From Halovenus sp. (GTDB taxonomy: Archaea > Halobacteriota > Halobacteria > Halobacteriales > Haloarculaceae), in assembly GCA_028275145.1 (NCBI GenBank), contig JAQCNG010000001.1, forward strand, positions 1 through 10,878: a DNA stretch of 10,878 bases, written 5' to 3'. The translations under genes were made by a program, and so were the position numbers. A model generated the notes under the pieces. It did not search any database. It saw only the letters and a list, made by a program, of their open reading frames with translations, and was not told the DNA's origin. Below, piece after piece: positions 1-7,484 of this stretch (the stretch's first letter is position 1; every line of letters starts with the position of its first letter).

Positions 1-59
1 GCAGAGCGCCTGTCCTTTGTACGACAGGAAGCTGGACGGTTCGAATCCTCCCGCGAGCT
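1..59 (+). tRNA. Partial, irregular tRNA-like sequence, possibly tRNA-Thr(UGU) or its remnant
   Basis: The window opens inside a tRNA-like sequence, so the acceptor 5' strand and most of the D arm are missing. A perfect 5-bp anticodon stem (10-14 with 23-27) is followed by a T loop TTCGAAT (40-46) and an acceptor-like CGCGAGC (52-58) with T as discriminator base. A UGU anticodon at 18-20, preceded by T and followed by A, would read threonine codons, and U73 occurs in haloarchaeal tRNA-Thr. Two things are wrong for a working tRNA: the anticodon loop has 8 bases rather than 7, and the T stem (35-39 with 47-51) has two mismatches. It may be a decayed copy or an integration-site fragment. The identity is an inference. 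Confidence 0.5.
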
Positions 60-314
60 TCACAGGTCGGTCCGAGTGTCGAACCAGTACTGCCCACCCG
101 ACCGCCCGCGTTTGCTCGCCGAGGCGGCGTCCCACCGGTGTCCCAGGTCCGAGAGGAGTCACAGCGAATCGAGAGAGGTGCTCGCCGGTGGACTCGCCGG
201 CCCTGTTCGGTTCTCCCGCGCACCCGGCGGTGGTCTCCGGGTGCTGTGTCGTGCGGGACACAGAGCGGTCCACCTTCGAAACGTTCAGTGGGCGCGGGCG
301 GGTAAAAGTCGAGT
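60..314. other. Gene-free stretch before the GNAT gene
   Basis: About 255 bases show no convincing coding frame. The only clear structure is a perfect 7-bp stem with a 6-base loop at 244-263 (CTGTGTC paired with GACACAG), ending about 50 bases before the next start codon. It could be a weak terminator for the tRNA-like unit or an upstream element of the acetyltransferase gene. No oligo-T run follows it, so terminator function is doubtful. Confidence 0.5.
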
Positions 315-779
315 ATGGACGCCGAACTCCGCCGGATACCCGGCGAGGCGACACTCGCCGACGCCCACGCCGTGCGCCGGACAGTCTTTATCCAGGAACA
401 GGGTGTCTCGGAGGCCGAGGAGATGGACGGCCGTGACGAGGATGCCGTCCACATCGTCGCCTACACACCCGCCGGACGGAACAGTGGCGGCCAGACCGAC
501 GAGGGCCGCCCCGTCGGGACCGCCCGTCTGCGGGTGCCAGAGTCCGGCGTGGCGAAACCCGAGCGGGTGGCCGTCCTCGAATCCTGCCGGGGCGAGGGTA
601 TCGGGGAGCAACTGATGGCGGCAATCGAGGACGAGGCCCGTACACAGGGCTGTACACAGGCCCGTCTGCACGCCCAGACCGCCGTCGAGGGGTTCTACCG
701 GGAGCTGGGCTACGAGACGACGAGCGACGTGTTCCAGGAGGCGAACATCCCACACGTCGAGATGGAGAAGCGACTCTGA
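315..779 (+). CDS. GNAT family N-acetyltransferase, ElaA-like
   Basis: This 154-residue cytosolic protein should move an acetyl group from acetyl-CoA to an amine; the substrate is unknown. The acetyl-CoA pyrophosphate-binding motif is CRGEGIG at residues 91-97 (R92, G95 and G97 of the R/Q-x-x-G-x-G pattern), directly after the core strand ERVAVL. The N-terminal RRTVFIQEQGV (21-31), the HAQ...FYRELGY segment (119-133) and the ending IPHVEMEKRL resemble the ElaA branch of GNATs. An extra hydrophilic loop (about 52-64) separates two core strands. The ATG follows no Shine-Dalgarno and no clear TATA box was found; a GTAAAAG sits just before the start. The gene converges on purD with only 25 bases between the stops. 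The family is firm and the ElaA-like label is moderately sure. Confidence 0.87.
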   Translation: MDAELRRIPGEATLADAHAVRRTVFIQEQGVSEAEEMDGRDEDAVHIVAYTPAGRNSGGQTDEGRPVGTARLRVPESGVAKPERVAVLESCRGEGIGEQLMAAIEDEARTQGCTQARLHAQTAVEGFYRELGYETTSDVFQEANIPHVEMEKRL

Positions 780-804
780 GCGGGAGAGCGTGGGTCGCCG
801 TCGG

Positions 805-2097
805 CTACTCTCCGCGCAACTCGGCAACGTGGTCGATGCGTTTCTGCACGACGTCTGCCTTGCCGATGTCGTGGCGCGAGCGCAGGCCCTCCTCGCCTGC
901 GGCCGCCAGCGCGTCCTCCGCGATCGCCTCGGCGGCGGCGATGGAGTCGGCGACCCCCACGACGGCAAAGGAGCGCGAGGTGGTCGTGTAGATGCCGTCC
1001 GCACGCTCGTCCACGCTGGCGTAGTACAGCAGCGCGTCGCCGGCGCTGTCCGCGTCGATTGCGACGCGGGTGCCGCCCTGTGGGTCCGTCGGGTACCCCT
1101 CCGGGACGGCGTACTTGCAGACGGTCGCCCGTGGGGTAAACGTCAGTTGCGGGAGCGGGTCGCCCTCGCGGGCGGCCACGAGCACCTCTAACAGGTCCGT
1201 GCCGAGCACCGGGAGCGTGTTCATCGCCTCCGGGTCGCCAAACCGGGCGTTGAACTCCACCACCCGCACCCCGTCTGCGGTCAGCATGAACTGCCCGTAG
1301 AGGATACCCTTGTACCCGCCGAGCGCGTCGACGGTTGCCTGGAGGATGTCGACGGCGGTCATGTAGTCGTTCTCGTCGATGAACGGCAGTGCGAGTTCCG
1401 CGTCGCTGTAGGAACCCATCCCGCCGGTGTTTGGCCCCTCGTCACCCTCGTAGGCGCGCTTGTGGTCCTGCACGGCGGGTGTGACACGCAGGTCGCCGTT
1501 GGCCACGAACGCCTGGACGGTGAACTCCTCGCCGACGAGGCGCTCCTCGAGCACGAGACGGTCGTGGTCGGACTCCCGGATGTAGCTCTTTGCCTCCGCG
1601 GCGGTCACCTGGTCACCGATTACCTTCACGCCCTTGCCACCCGTCAGTCCGGCGGGCTTGACCGCCAGGTCGCCATCGTGGCTGTCGACGTACTCGCAGG
1701 CGGCCGCCGGGTCGTCGAACGTCTCGAAGGCCGGACACCCGGGGATGCCGTGCTCCCGCATGAAGCGCCGCTGGAAGGGCTTGTCCGTCTCGATGCGTGC
1801 CTCGGTCTCCTGGGGGCCGAAGGCGTAGATACCCGCCTCGTCGAGCGCGTCCGCGACACCGGCCGCCAGCGGGGCCTCGGGACCGACGACCGCGAGCGTC
1901 GCGCCCACCTCGCGGGCGTATGCGGTGACCGCCGTTGGGTTCGTCGTCTCGAGTGTCTCGAACCCTGCCGCCTCGCGGGCGACTCCCGGATTCCGGTTCC
2001 CCGCACACGCGTACAGCGTGGCCGACGAGTCCGATACTGCGCGCGCTATCGCGTGCTCGCGGCCACCGCCACCGACGAGCAACACTGTCTCGCTCAT
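805..2097 (-). CDS. purD: Phosphoribosylamine--glycine ligase (GAR synthetase)
   Basis: This enzyme performs the second step of de novo purine synthesis, the ATP-dependent joining of glycine to 5-phosphoribosylamine to give GAR. The 430-residue length is normal for the family. Visible hallmarks are the N-terminal nucleotide-fold loop GGGGREHA (9-16), the ATP-grasp glycine-rich loop KPAGLTGGKGV (147-157), the family signature DHKRAYEGDEGPNTGGMG (211-228) and the metal/ATP-binding EFNARFGDPE (281-290). The C-terminal domain (about 325-430) is intact. The start is the ATG at 2097, 29 bases after a TTTACA box, which suggests a leaderless mRNA. No other purine gene lies next to it, so it appears to be a single-gene unit. 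Identification is secure. Confidence 0.97.
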   Translation of the reverse strand: MSETVLLVGGGGREHAIARAVSDSSATLYACAGNRNPGVAREAAGFETLETTNPTAVTAYAREVGATLAVVGPEAPLAAGVADALDEAGIYAFGPQETEARIETDKPFQRRFMREHGIPGCPAFETFDDPAAACEYVDSHDGDLAVKPAGLTGGKGVKVIGDQVTAAEAKSYIRESDHDRLVLEERLVGEEFTVQAFVANGDLRVTPAVQDHKRAYEGDEGPNTGGMGSYSDAELALPFIDENDYMTAVDILQATVDALGGYKGILYGQFMLTADGVRVVEFNARFGDPEAMNTLPVLGTDLLEVLVAAREGDPLPQLTFTPRATVCKYAVPEGYPTDPQGGTRVAIDADSAGDALLYYASVDERADGIYTTTSRSFAVVGVADSIAAAEAIAEDALAAAGEEGLRSRHDIGKADVVQKRIDHVAELRGE

Positions 2098-2120
2098 ACC
2101 TGAACCGCGACCGAACGGAG

Positions 2121-2126
2121 TGTAAA
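2121..2126 (-). promoter_or_regulatory. TATA-like box of purD
   Basis: TTTACA on the minus strand lies 24-29 bases before the purD ATG. In haloarchaea a TATA box at this distance places transcription start at or next to the start codon, matching the absence of a Shine-Dalgarno. Confidence 0.55.
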
Positions 2127-2143
2127 GCTTGTGCTCCGGGGCA

Positions 2144-2157
2144 CCTGACAGGTCAGG
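2144..2157. repeat. Short inverted repeat over the stop codon of the PhoU/TrkA-C gene
   Basis: CCTGACAGGTCAGG pairs over six bases on each side of a two-base centre and includes the TGA stop of the upstream minus-strand gene. It sits about 20 bases upstream of the purD TATA box. It could act in 3'-end formation of that gene or as a purD operator; neither is shown by the sequence. Confidence 0.35.
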
Positions 2158-3358
2158 CTACCCTGGCGTCGCCGAGCAGTTCCTCCGTTGCGTTCCAGGT
2201 GCCGCGGACGATGACCGCATCACCCCGGGCGAGGTGGTCGTCGTCGCCCGGGTAGAACACCCACTCGTCGTCGGTCCGGTGGATAGCGACCGGCGACACC
2301 CCGGGGTGTTCGGTCAGCAACTGCCTGACGGTCCCGCCGTCGAGGGCGCTCCCCTCGGCCACACGCACCCGGCGGACCGCAATCTCGCTCTCCCGGACGG
2401 ACTCGGCGATAACGGGGTGTGCGTCGATATCCCGGAGGATACCCTCTGTTATCTCCAGGGCCGCGTCGCTGATGAGTTCTGCACTGCTCGCGAGACGGAG
2501 AAACCCCCGGAGTGCAACCGGGTCATCGACCTCCTGGGCGCCCTGTAGCGTCCAGGCCTCCAGCCGGGACTGCAGCGCGTCGACCTCGACCTCCAGGTCG
2601 AGCACCTCCCGCGCGAGTTCCTCGTCGTCGAACAGCACGCTCGCGTACGCCAGGTCGACAGACAGTTCGCTGACGTTTTTCATCAACACGATTGTGTCGA
2701 CCGCACGGGTCAGGTCCGCCAGTTGCTCGGCGGGTTCCTCCGGGCGCTCGTAGGCCACCCCCGTTGCGGTCTCGTACACCTCGGCCAGCCTCCCCTCGGG
2801 GCCGCGCAACAGCACGGTGTCCCCCGGGAGGAGTCGCGTCTCGCGGCCGGGGTCCAGCAACCACTCGCCGTCTCGACGGATACCGATTACCCGCACGCCG
2901 GTTTCGGTCTGCAGGTCGATGTCGGCGAGCGGGCGGCCGGCGTAAGCCGACCCCCCGGACAGTTCGGCACGCGCGAGCATCTCGATTGCGTCCGGGAGGG
3001 CGGCACGAATCGCGAGCGGCAGGTCGTCCTCGCCGAGCACCACGTCCGCGATGTCGCCGGCCGCCTCACTTATCTTCTCGGCGGCCCCCACCATCCCGAG
3101 CACCGGCGCGAGTTGCTGTGCGTCGCCCGTGTTGCGCGCTGCCATCAGCATGTTCATCCGGGTCTGTAGCTGGAGGACATCCATCTCGGCCTCCAGGTCG
3201 AGTACCTCCTCGGCGAGTGGTTCACTGTTGTGCAACAGGGCCGAGTACGCCAGGTCGACGATGAGTTCGGAGCGGTCTTTCATCGAGACCAGCAGGCGCT
3301 TCACACCGACCGGTTCGTACTCGACGGACTGCGTACTCACCCCGTCGAACGTGTCCAT
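2153..3358 (-). CDS. Soluble protein with tandem PhoU-like and TrkA-C (RCK_C) domains, ion-transport regulator-like
   Basis: The protein (401 residues from the ATG at 3358; an in-frame TTG two codons upstream is less likely) has no membrane segment. It is built as two copies of the same unit: PhoU-like helices (about 13-108), TrkA-C (about 130-198), PhoU-like helices (about 214-308) and TrkA-C (about 326-401). The duplication is visible directly: SELIVDLAYSALL and SELSVDLAYASVL begin the two helical blocks, and EEVLDLEAEMDVLQ matches REVLDLEVEVDALQ. TrkA-C domains usually bind small ligands and gate potassium channels or other ion transporters, so a regulatory role in cation transport is a family-based inference. 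No transporter gene is adjacent; its neighbours are purD and a quinone reductase. Two inverted repeats lie in the 89-base region upstream. Confidence 0.85.
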   Translation of the reverse strand: MDTFDGVSTQSVEYEPVGVKRLLVSMKDRSELIVDLAYSALLHNSEPLAEEVLDLEAEMDVLQLQTRMNMLMAARNTGDAQQLAPVLGMVGAAEKISEAAGDIADVVLGEDDLPLAIRAALPDAIEMLARAELSGGSAYAGRPLADIDLQTETGVRVIGIRRDGEWLLDPGRETRLLPGDTVLLRGPEGRLAEVYETATGVAYERPEEPAEQLADLTRAVDTIVLMKNVSELSVDLAYASVLFDDEELAREVLDLEVEVDALQSRLEAWTLQGAQEVDDPVALRGFLRLASSAELISDAALEITEGILRDIDAHPVIAESVRESEIAVRRVRVAEGSALDGGTVRQLLTEHPGVSPVAIHRTDDEWVFYPGDDDHLARGDAVIVRGTWNATEELLGDARVA

Positions 3359-3388
3359 GCTCAACGTTCAACCGACGTCCGCTTGACT

Positions 3389-3422
3389 CTGTCGCCGACA
3401 GTCACCGACCGGAGACGGTGAC
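3389..3422. repeat. Two adjacent inverted repeats between the quinone reductase and PhoU/TrkA-C genes
   Basis: CTGTCGCCGACAG (3389-3401) is a perfect inverted repeat around one central base. It overlaps by one base a second pair of 7-base arms, GTCACCG (3401-3407) and CGGTGAC (3416-3422), with an 8-base spacer. On the minus strand both lie after the reductase stop and 31-64 bases before the next start codon. The first is placed like an operator at a TATA position and the second like a 3'-end hairpin. Neither has an oligo-T tail. Confidence 0.4.
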
Positions 3423-3447
3423 CAGGCGGACTCTCCGGCGAGACAGT

Positions 3448-4416
3448 TCAGGGTGTGAGAACGACCTTGCCGATGGACTGACGACTCTCGATGTACTCGT
3501 GGGCCCGGGCCGCGTTCGCCAGGTCGAACGCGCGGTCAAACTGCACCTCGAGGTCACCGGCCGCCAGCATCTCCGCGAGCTCCGGCACCGCGCCGAGCAC
3601 CTCCATCGGGCGCAACTGGATGGCACGCCCCAGATGGTAGCCGACGATGCGGTAGTTCCCGAACAACAGGCTGTCGGTCCGGAGTCGACCGGGCGTGCCC
3701 GAGGCCGCCCCGTAGACCACCATCCGACCGAACTGTGCCAGCGCGTCGAGAGACTGCTCGGTTGTTTCGCCGCCGACGCCGTCGAGCACGAGGTCCACCC
3801 CGTGGTCTGTCTCTGCCTCGACTGTGGCGACGAAATCCTCCTCCTCGTAGTTGATGGGGTGGTCACAGCCGAGCTGTGCCGCCCGGTCGAGTTTCTCGGC
3901 CGTCGAGGCGGTCCCGAATATCTCCGCGCCCGCCTCGCGGGCGAGTTGGACGGCCGCAGTCCCGACACCACCCGCAGCGGCGTGAATCAGCACCGACTCC
4001 CCCTCCGACAGTTCGCCCCACCCGTGGAGGCAGTTGCGGGCGGTGAGAAACTGGACCGGAAAGCCCGCCGCCTCCGCCATCGACAGCCCATCCGGCACCG
4101 GGAGCAGCCCCGCCGCGTCCGCGAGTGCGTACTCGGCGTAGCCGCCGTTGTCGACCATCGTCACCACCGTCTCACCGACCTCGCGGCCGACGCCGTCGCC
4201 GACTGCGTCGATGGTGCCCGCCACCTCGAGTCCGGGGACGAACGGCGCGGCCGGGCCGCCGTGGTAGTGACCCCGCCGTTGCATGATATCCGCGAAGTTG
4301 ATGCCCGCGGCCGCCACCGCGATGCGCACCTCGCCGGCTCCCGGCTCCGGCCGCTCGCGCTCTGTGGGTTCGATGGCCTCGCTGTCGCCGTACGATGTCA
4401 CCTCGATTGCTCGCAT
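3448..4416 (-). CDS. NADPH:quinone oxidoreductase, zinc-free MDR superfamily
   Basis: A 322-residue soluble oxidoreductase of the medium-chain dehydrogenase/reductase superfamily. The N-terminal GroES-like domain (about 1-115) carries the quinone-reductase style AGINFADIMQRRG (37-49). It has PGLEVAG (61-67) in place of the GHE zinc motif of alcohol dehydrogenases, so no catalytic zinc is expected. The Rossmann domain shows the nucleotide loop HAAAGGVGTAAVQLA (145-159) and the core motif DLVLDGVGG (208-216). The predicted reaction is NADPH-dependent reduction of a quinone or an enone. The start is the ATG at 4416; a weak CCTACAC about 21-27 bases upstream could be its TATA element. The 90-base gaps on both sides argue for a single-gene unit. 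The exact substrate cannot be read from sequence. Confidence 0.9.
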   Translation of the reverse strand: MRAIEVTSYGDSEAIEPTERERPEPGAGEVRIAVAAAGINFADIMQRRGHYHGGPAAPFVPGLEVAGTIDAVGDGVGREVGETVVTMVDNGGYAEYALADAAGLLPVPDGLSMAEAAGFPVQFLTARNCLHGWGELSEGESVLIHAAAGGVGTAAVQLAREAGAEIFGTASTAEKLDRAAQLGCDHPINYEEEDFVATVEAETDHGVDLVLDGVGGETTEQSLDALAQFGRMVVYGAASGTPGRLRTDSLLFGNYRIVGYHLGRAIQLRPMEVLGAVPELAEMLAAGDLEVQFDRAFDLANAARAHEYIESRQSIGKVVLTP

Positions 4417-4506
4417 GGCCGAATCTAGCGGGGCCGTGTAGGAGTAGATTGTGACTGCCAGGCGGTCGTGTCACCGGAGCAGCCCGCTCGGCGGTCGCGC
4501 GGCCGA

Positions 4507-5475
4507 TTACTCGATCTCCTCGGCCAGTTCGTCGGCGTCGATGTCGGCGTCCTCGAGTGCGGCCTCCAGGTCGCCGCCACCGCCACCGCCACCCATACCG
4601 CCCATGCCGCCCATCATCCCGGGGAGCCCGCCGCCCTCGATGACCTCCTGGACGACGATGCGGTCGATGTCGAGCAGGTCGATGAGCTGCTGACCGATCT
4701 GCTGTTTGCCCATCATCCACTGCTGGTTCATCGTCAGCTCCATCGTGGCGTCGATGTACAGCGCCTCTTGCTCGACCTCGACGGTCTCGTAGGTCGGCTC
4801 GTCGTCGGCGTCCGCCGCTGTCTCCTCGTCGTCTTCGACGAGTTGTTCCTCCTCGACGACGTCGGTTTCGAAGTGAACGTCGAGATCGATATCGAGGAAC
4901 GTCTGGAGCAGTTCCTGTGCGCGTTCCTCGCGGTCGTCGACGGTGCCGACGACCTCCCAGTCGTACTCCAGGGTGTCGCCGGCGAGGGGGTGGTTGAAAT
5001 CGACACGGGCGCGACCACCGATGATGGTCTCGACGAACCCCTGTTCGCCGTCGATAGTAACCTGATTACCGGGGTAGCGGTCGTCCTCGGGGATCTTCTC
5101 TGCGCTCACCGTGCGGACCTCGTCGTCGTCGTACTCGCCAAAGCCCGCCTCCGGGCTGACCGTCGCGGTCCCGCTGTCGCCGACCTCCGTGCCGACGAGC
5201 GCCTCCTCGACCGGGTCGAAGATGTGCCCCTCGCCGAGGACAATCGTTCGCGGGCCAAACTCCCGCTCGTCGTCGTCGATGCCCTCCTCCGCGGCGAGTT
5301 CGCCGTCGGTGGTGTCCACGAGGTGGTTGTCCTCGGCGGTGCGGGCGGTGTACTCGACGCGCACGAAGTCGCCGTACTCGAACCCCTGACTCTCCGCGTC
5401 GTCGGCCGACTCCTCGTCTGTCTCGGCTGTGTCGTCGGCGGGCGCTTCGACGTCGCCCTCCGGGTCGTTGCTCAT
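4507..5475 (-). CDS. FKBP-type peptidyl-prolyl cis-trans isomerase, SlyD-like with acidic extensions and Met/Gly tail
   Basis: The 322-residue protein should act as a cytosolic folding helper. An acidic N-terminal tail (1-30) precedes the FKBP fold, which starts at YGDFVRVEYTAR (34-45) and includes FGPRTIVLGEGHIFDPVEEALVG (73-95). The flap-type insert typical of SlyD runs from about 112, and the fold resumes at VDFNHPLAGDTLEYDWEV (158-175). After it come a helical segment, a highly acidic linker (about 205-235), a conserved-looking block (236-280) with many Gln and Met, a Met/Gly run (281-301) and an acidic end. It is much longer than E. coli SlyD (196 residues); archaeal homologues often carry such C-terminal domains. 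It has its own TATA box and no operon partner. The class is secure and the role of the tail is unknown. Confidence 0.93.
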   Translation of the reverse strand: MSNDPEGDVEAPADDTAETDEESADDAESQGFEYGDFVRVEYTARTAEDNHLVDTTDGELAAEEGIDDDEREFGPRTIVLGEGHIFDPVEEALVGTEVGDSGTATVSPEAGFGEYDDDEVRTVSAEKIPEDDRYPGNQVTIDGEQGFVETIIGGRARVDFNHPLAGDTLEYDWEVVGTVDDREERAQELLQTFLDIDLDVHFETDVVEEEQLVEDDEETAADADDEPTYETVEVEQEALYIDATMELTMNQQWMMGKQQIGQQLIDLLDIDRIVVQEVIEGGGLPGMMGGMGGMGGGGGGGDLEAALEDADIDADELAEEIE

Positions 5476-5497
5476 ACCAATGAAACTGTCGTAGCAC

Positions 5498-5503
5498 TAT
5501 TAA
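5498..5503 (-). promoter_or_regulatory. TATA-like box of the FKBP gene
   Basis: TTAATA on the minus strand lies 23-28 bases before the ATG at 5475, the classic distance for a leaderless haloarchaeal mRNA. It stands out as the only A/T-rich hexamer in a GC-rich 82-base gap. Confidence 0.6.
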
Positions 5504-5557
5504 GGACACCGTTTCACCGACGCGCCGGGCCGAGCACCCCCGCTCTGGAGCCCCCCG

Positions 5558-6925
5558 TCAGCGACGAACCCCCGCACGTGCGTCCGTGACCCGCTCGACC
5601 ACCCGGGCACACAGCGCGCTCGCGCGACTCTCCTCGCGGGCCTCCGCGTAGACGCGCACGACCGGTTCGGTCCCGCTGGGCCGGGCCAGCACCCACGCGT
5701 CGCCGAAGTCGAGCCGGTAGCCGTCGGTCGTGTCGACCACCGCGTCGCTCTCGTCGGCCTCCGTCTGGACCGCCTCGACCATCGCGGCGCGTTCCTGCTC
5801 GCTCTCGTAGGTCAGGTTCTCCCGGACGTTGTGGTAGTCGTCGTAGGGGGCGACAGCCTCGCTGGCCGGCCGCTCGGCCACCAGTTCGAGAAAGCGTGCC
5901 GCGGTGTAGGCCCCGTCGCGGGCGAGACGGTAGCCGGGAAAGAAGATGCCACCGTTGCTCTCGCCGGCGACCGGAACGGTCTCGCCCGCCGCCGCGAGTT
6001 CGCGTATCGCCGTGATGATGTACGTGCTCCCGATCGGTGTGAGTTCCACGCTCGCACCCACCCTGTCGGCCACGTCCACCAGCCGCTGGGAGACGTTCAC
6101 GGCCGAGACGAGTGTGTCGTCCGCGCCGAGTTCCGCCGCCGCGAGCGCCGCGAACGCGGCGGCTCCCTCGACGTGCGACCCGGTCTCGTCGACGAACATC
6201 GCGCGGTCGGCGTCCCCGTCGTGGGCGACTCCGAGGTCCGCGTCGGTCGCCCGCACGAGCGCCCGCAGGTCACCCAGCGCCGACTCGACCGGTTCCGGGT
6301 TCCGACCGGGGAACCGGCCGTCCGGCTGTGCGTTTACTGTCTTGACCGTACAGCCAAGCGCCGCGAGAAACTCCGGGCTGGTCAGCGCCCCCGCGCCGTG
6401 GCCGGGGTCCAGCGCGACGGTCACGTCGGCGTCCGCGACCCTCTCGCGGTCGACCGCCGCGAGCAACTGCTCCCGGTACGAGCGACGCACACCCTCGACG
6501 CGACGGGACTCACCGGTCTCGTCCCATCCCGCCAGCGACTGGTCGGCGTGGAGTCGCGTCTCGACCCGGCCGAGGTCGTCACTGGTCAACTCCACGCCGT
6601 CCGACCCGACGAGTTTGATACCGTTGAACTCGGGTGGGTTGTGCGACGCCGTGACCATCACGCCCGGCACAGCCTCGGATTCGCAGTAGGCCTGCAGTGC
6701 CGGGGTGGGCACGATACCGACCTTGTCGACGTCACAGCCAACACTGGCGAGTCCGCTCGCCGCCGCATCGACGAACATGTCGCCCGTCCGGCGGGTGTCA
6801 CGTGCCACGGCGGCCCGGTCCGCGTCGAGGACGGCGCCGGCGGCCTGTGCCACCTGAACCGCCTCGCCCGGCGTGAGCGTCTCGCCGACGATACCCCGGA
6901 CGCCACTCGAACCGAATATCTCCAT
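5558..6925 (-). CDS. glmM: Phosphohexomutase (phosphoglucosamine/phosphomannomutase type)
   Basis: The enzyme moves a phosphate between the 6- and 1-positions of a hexose phosphate, feeding UDP-GlcNAc or nucleotide-sugar synthesis for glycans. All four active-site signatures of the alpha-D-phosphohexomutase superfamily are present in 455 residues: the phosphoserine loop TASHNPP (92-98, Ser94), the magnesium loop DGDADR (236-241), the sugar-binding loop GESNGG (321-326) and the phosphate-binding RPSGTEP (415-421). The start GSSGVRG (5-11) is typical of archaeal GlmM/ManB proteins. The sugar-binding loop reads ESNGG, where many members have ESSGH or EQSGH, so substrate preference (glucosamine, mannose or glucose) is uncertain and the symbol is provisional. 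A weak CCTCTATG lies about 26-33 bases upstream. A hairpin element starts 67 bases beyond the start codon. Confidence 0.93.
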   Translation of the reverse strand: MEIFGSSGVRGIVGETLTPGEAVQVAQAAGAVLDADRAAVARDTRRTGDMFVDAAASGLASVGCDVDKVGIVPTPALQAYCESEAVPGVMVTASHNPPEFNGIKLVGSDGVELTSDDLGRVETRLHADQSLAGWDETGESRRVEGVRRSYREQLLAAVDRERVADADVTVALDPGHGAGALTSPEFLAALGCTVKTVNAQPDGRFPGRNPEPVESALGDLRALVRATDADLGVAHDGDADRAMFVDETGSHVEGAAAFAALAAAELGADDTLVSAVNVSQRLVDVADRVGASVELTPIGSTYIITAIRELAAAGETVPVAGESNGGIFFPGYRLARDGAYTAARFLELVAERPASEAVAPYDDYHNVRENLTYESEQERAAMVEAVQTEADESDAVVDTTDGYRLDFGDAWVLARPSGTEPVVRVYAEAREESRASALCARVVERVTDARAGVRR

Positions 6926-6991
6926 TCACCGAATCTCCGGGTCCGGCGGGCATAGAGGTTGCGCTCGCGCCCTGCGTGGGCGCTCTGTGAC

Positions 6992-7106
6992 TCATACGGT
7001 CGTGCGTGACCCTTTAGCGCTATGGTGTGACTAACTGGGCGTTTCAGCCTGTGAACCAATCGAGATCGCCACCCAGTGCTGAGAATAATCACACACGACC
7101 GTATCA
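6992..7106. repeat. Palindromic hairpin element 1 (MITE-like or structured RNA)
   Basis: The left arm TCATACGGTCGTGCGTGAC (6992-7010) is the inverse complement of the right arm (7088-7106) at 16 of 19 positions. Inside, ACTGGG (7034-7039) can pair with CCCAGT (7072-7077), giving a nested stem. An 8-base palindrome, TAGCGCTA, lies at 7015-7022. The ends match those of the element at 10650-10733. No target-site duplication could be recognised. A non-autonomous transposable element or a conserved structured repeat are the main readings. Confidence 0.6.
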
Positions 7107-7480
7107 GGCCGCGTGGCTCTGCCGGTCGCGGGCCAGCAGCGCTCCCGGCGGGCCAAACTCCCCCACGAGAACGCCGAACCCGACAGCCTCTCCGTCACCC
7201 CGGCCGCCGGACGCGCCCCCGGCAGGGTCAGCGCCGGCGCGGTGCGGTCCGGCGAACCTGGTGGAACCCAGAATCTGCGAGCGCAGTCGGTGCCTCGGGG
7301 GTGGCGAGCGGCTCGGGGTCTCCACTCTCGTCGGTGGCCGTGACGTTGTACTCACCAACGGCGCGTCGGGTGGGTCCCGGGACCGCGTGGTCGCCCGCGC
7401 CGACCGGCCCGCCCAGGGACCGGTCGAGTTCACCGGAGGTGGAAGTCGAAACGGTTTGGCCGCTCGGACACGTAGACAGC
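7104..7480 (-). pseudogene. Possible decayed coding remnant, minus strand, frameshifted
   Basis: On the minus strand one frame over about 7270-7420 has strong third-position G/C and acidic, haloarchaeal-looking sequence (for example GEYNVTATDESGDPEPLAT) but no start codon, and it soon meets a stop. A second frame continues to a TGA at 7104-7106 (ending GALLARDRQSHAA), and this TGA lies inside the right arm of hairpin element 1. The pattern would fit a broken gene whose end was cut by the element. GC-rich DNA often gives such frames by chance, so the call is weak and no family is proposed. Confidence 0.25.
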
Positions 7481-7484
7481 GGTG

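Larger units (their letters stand above)
6926..7484. other. Large intergenic region with a hairpin element and possible gene remnant
   Basis: These 559 bases separate the divergent mutase and 147-aa genes. The left part holds the promoter side of the mutase gene and the 115-base hairpin element (6992-7106). The right part (7107-7480) is GC-rich, with no complete believable gene; weak coding character appears on the minus strand in more than one frame. No promoter for the plus-strand gene at 7485 stands out. Confidence 0.6.

Noticed and set aside
1462..2103. Long open frame on the plus strand opposite purD
   Set aside because: purD is certain on the minus strand; high-GC haloarchaeal genes routinely leave long open antisense frames, and this one has no recognisable domain.
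3418..4428. 336-codon open frame opposite the quinone reductase
   Set aside because: It mirrors the real gene and its composition (Arg/His/Val rich) is not haloarchaeal.
4468..5589. 373-codon open frame opposite the FKBP gene
   Set aside because: The FKBP domain is clear on the other strand. The Val/Leu/Asp-rich frame arises from reading acidic codons in reverse.
5831..6955. 374-codon open frame opposite the phosphohexomutase
   Set aside because: All four mutase motifs lie on the minus strand; the antisense product has no motif and an Arg-rich composition.
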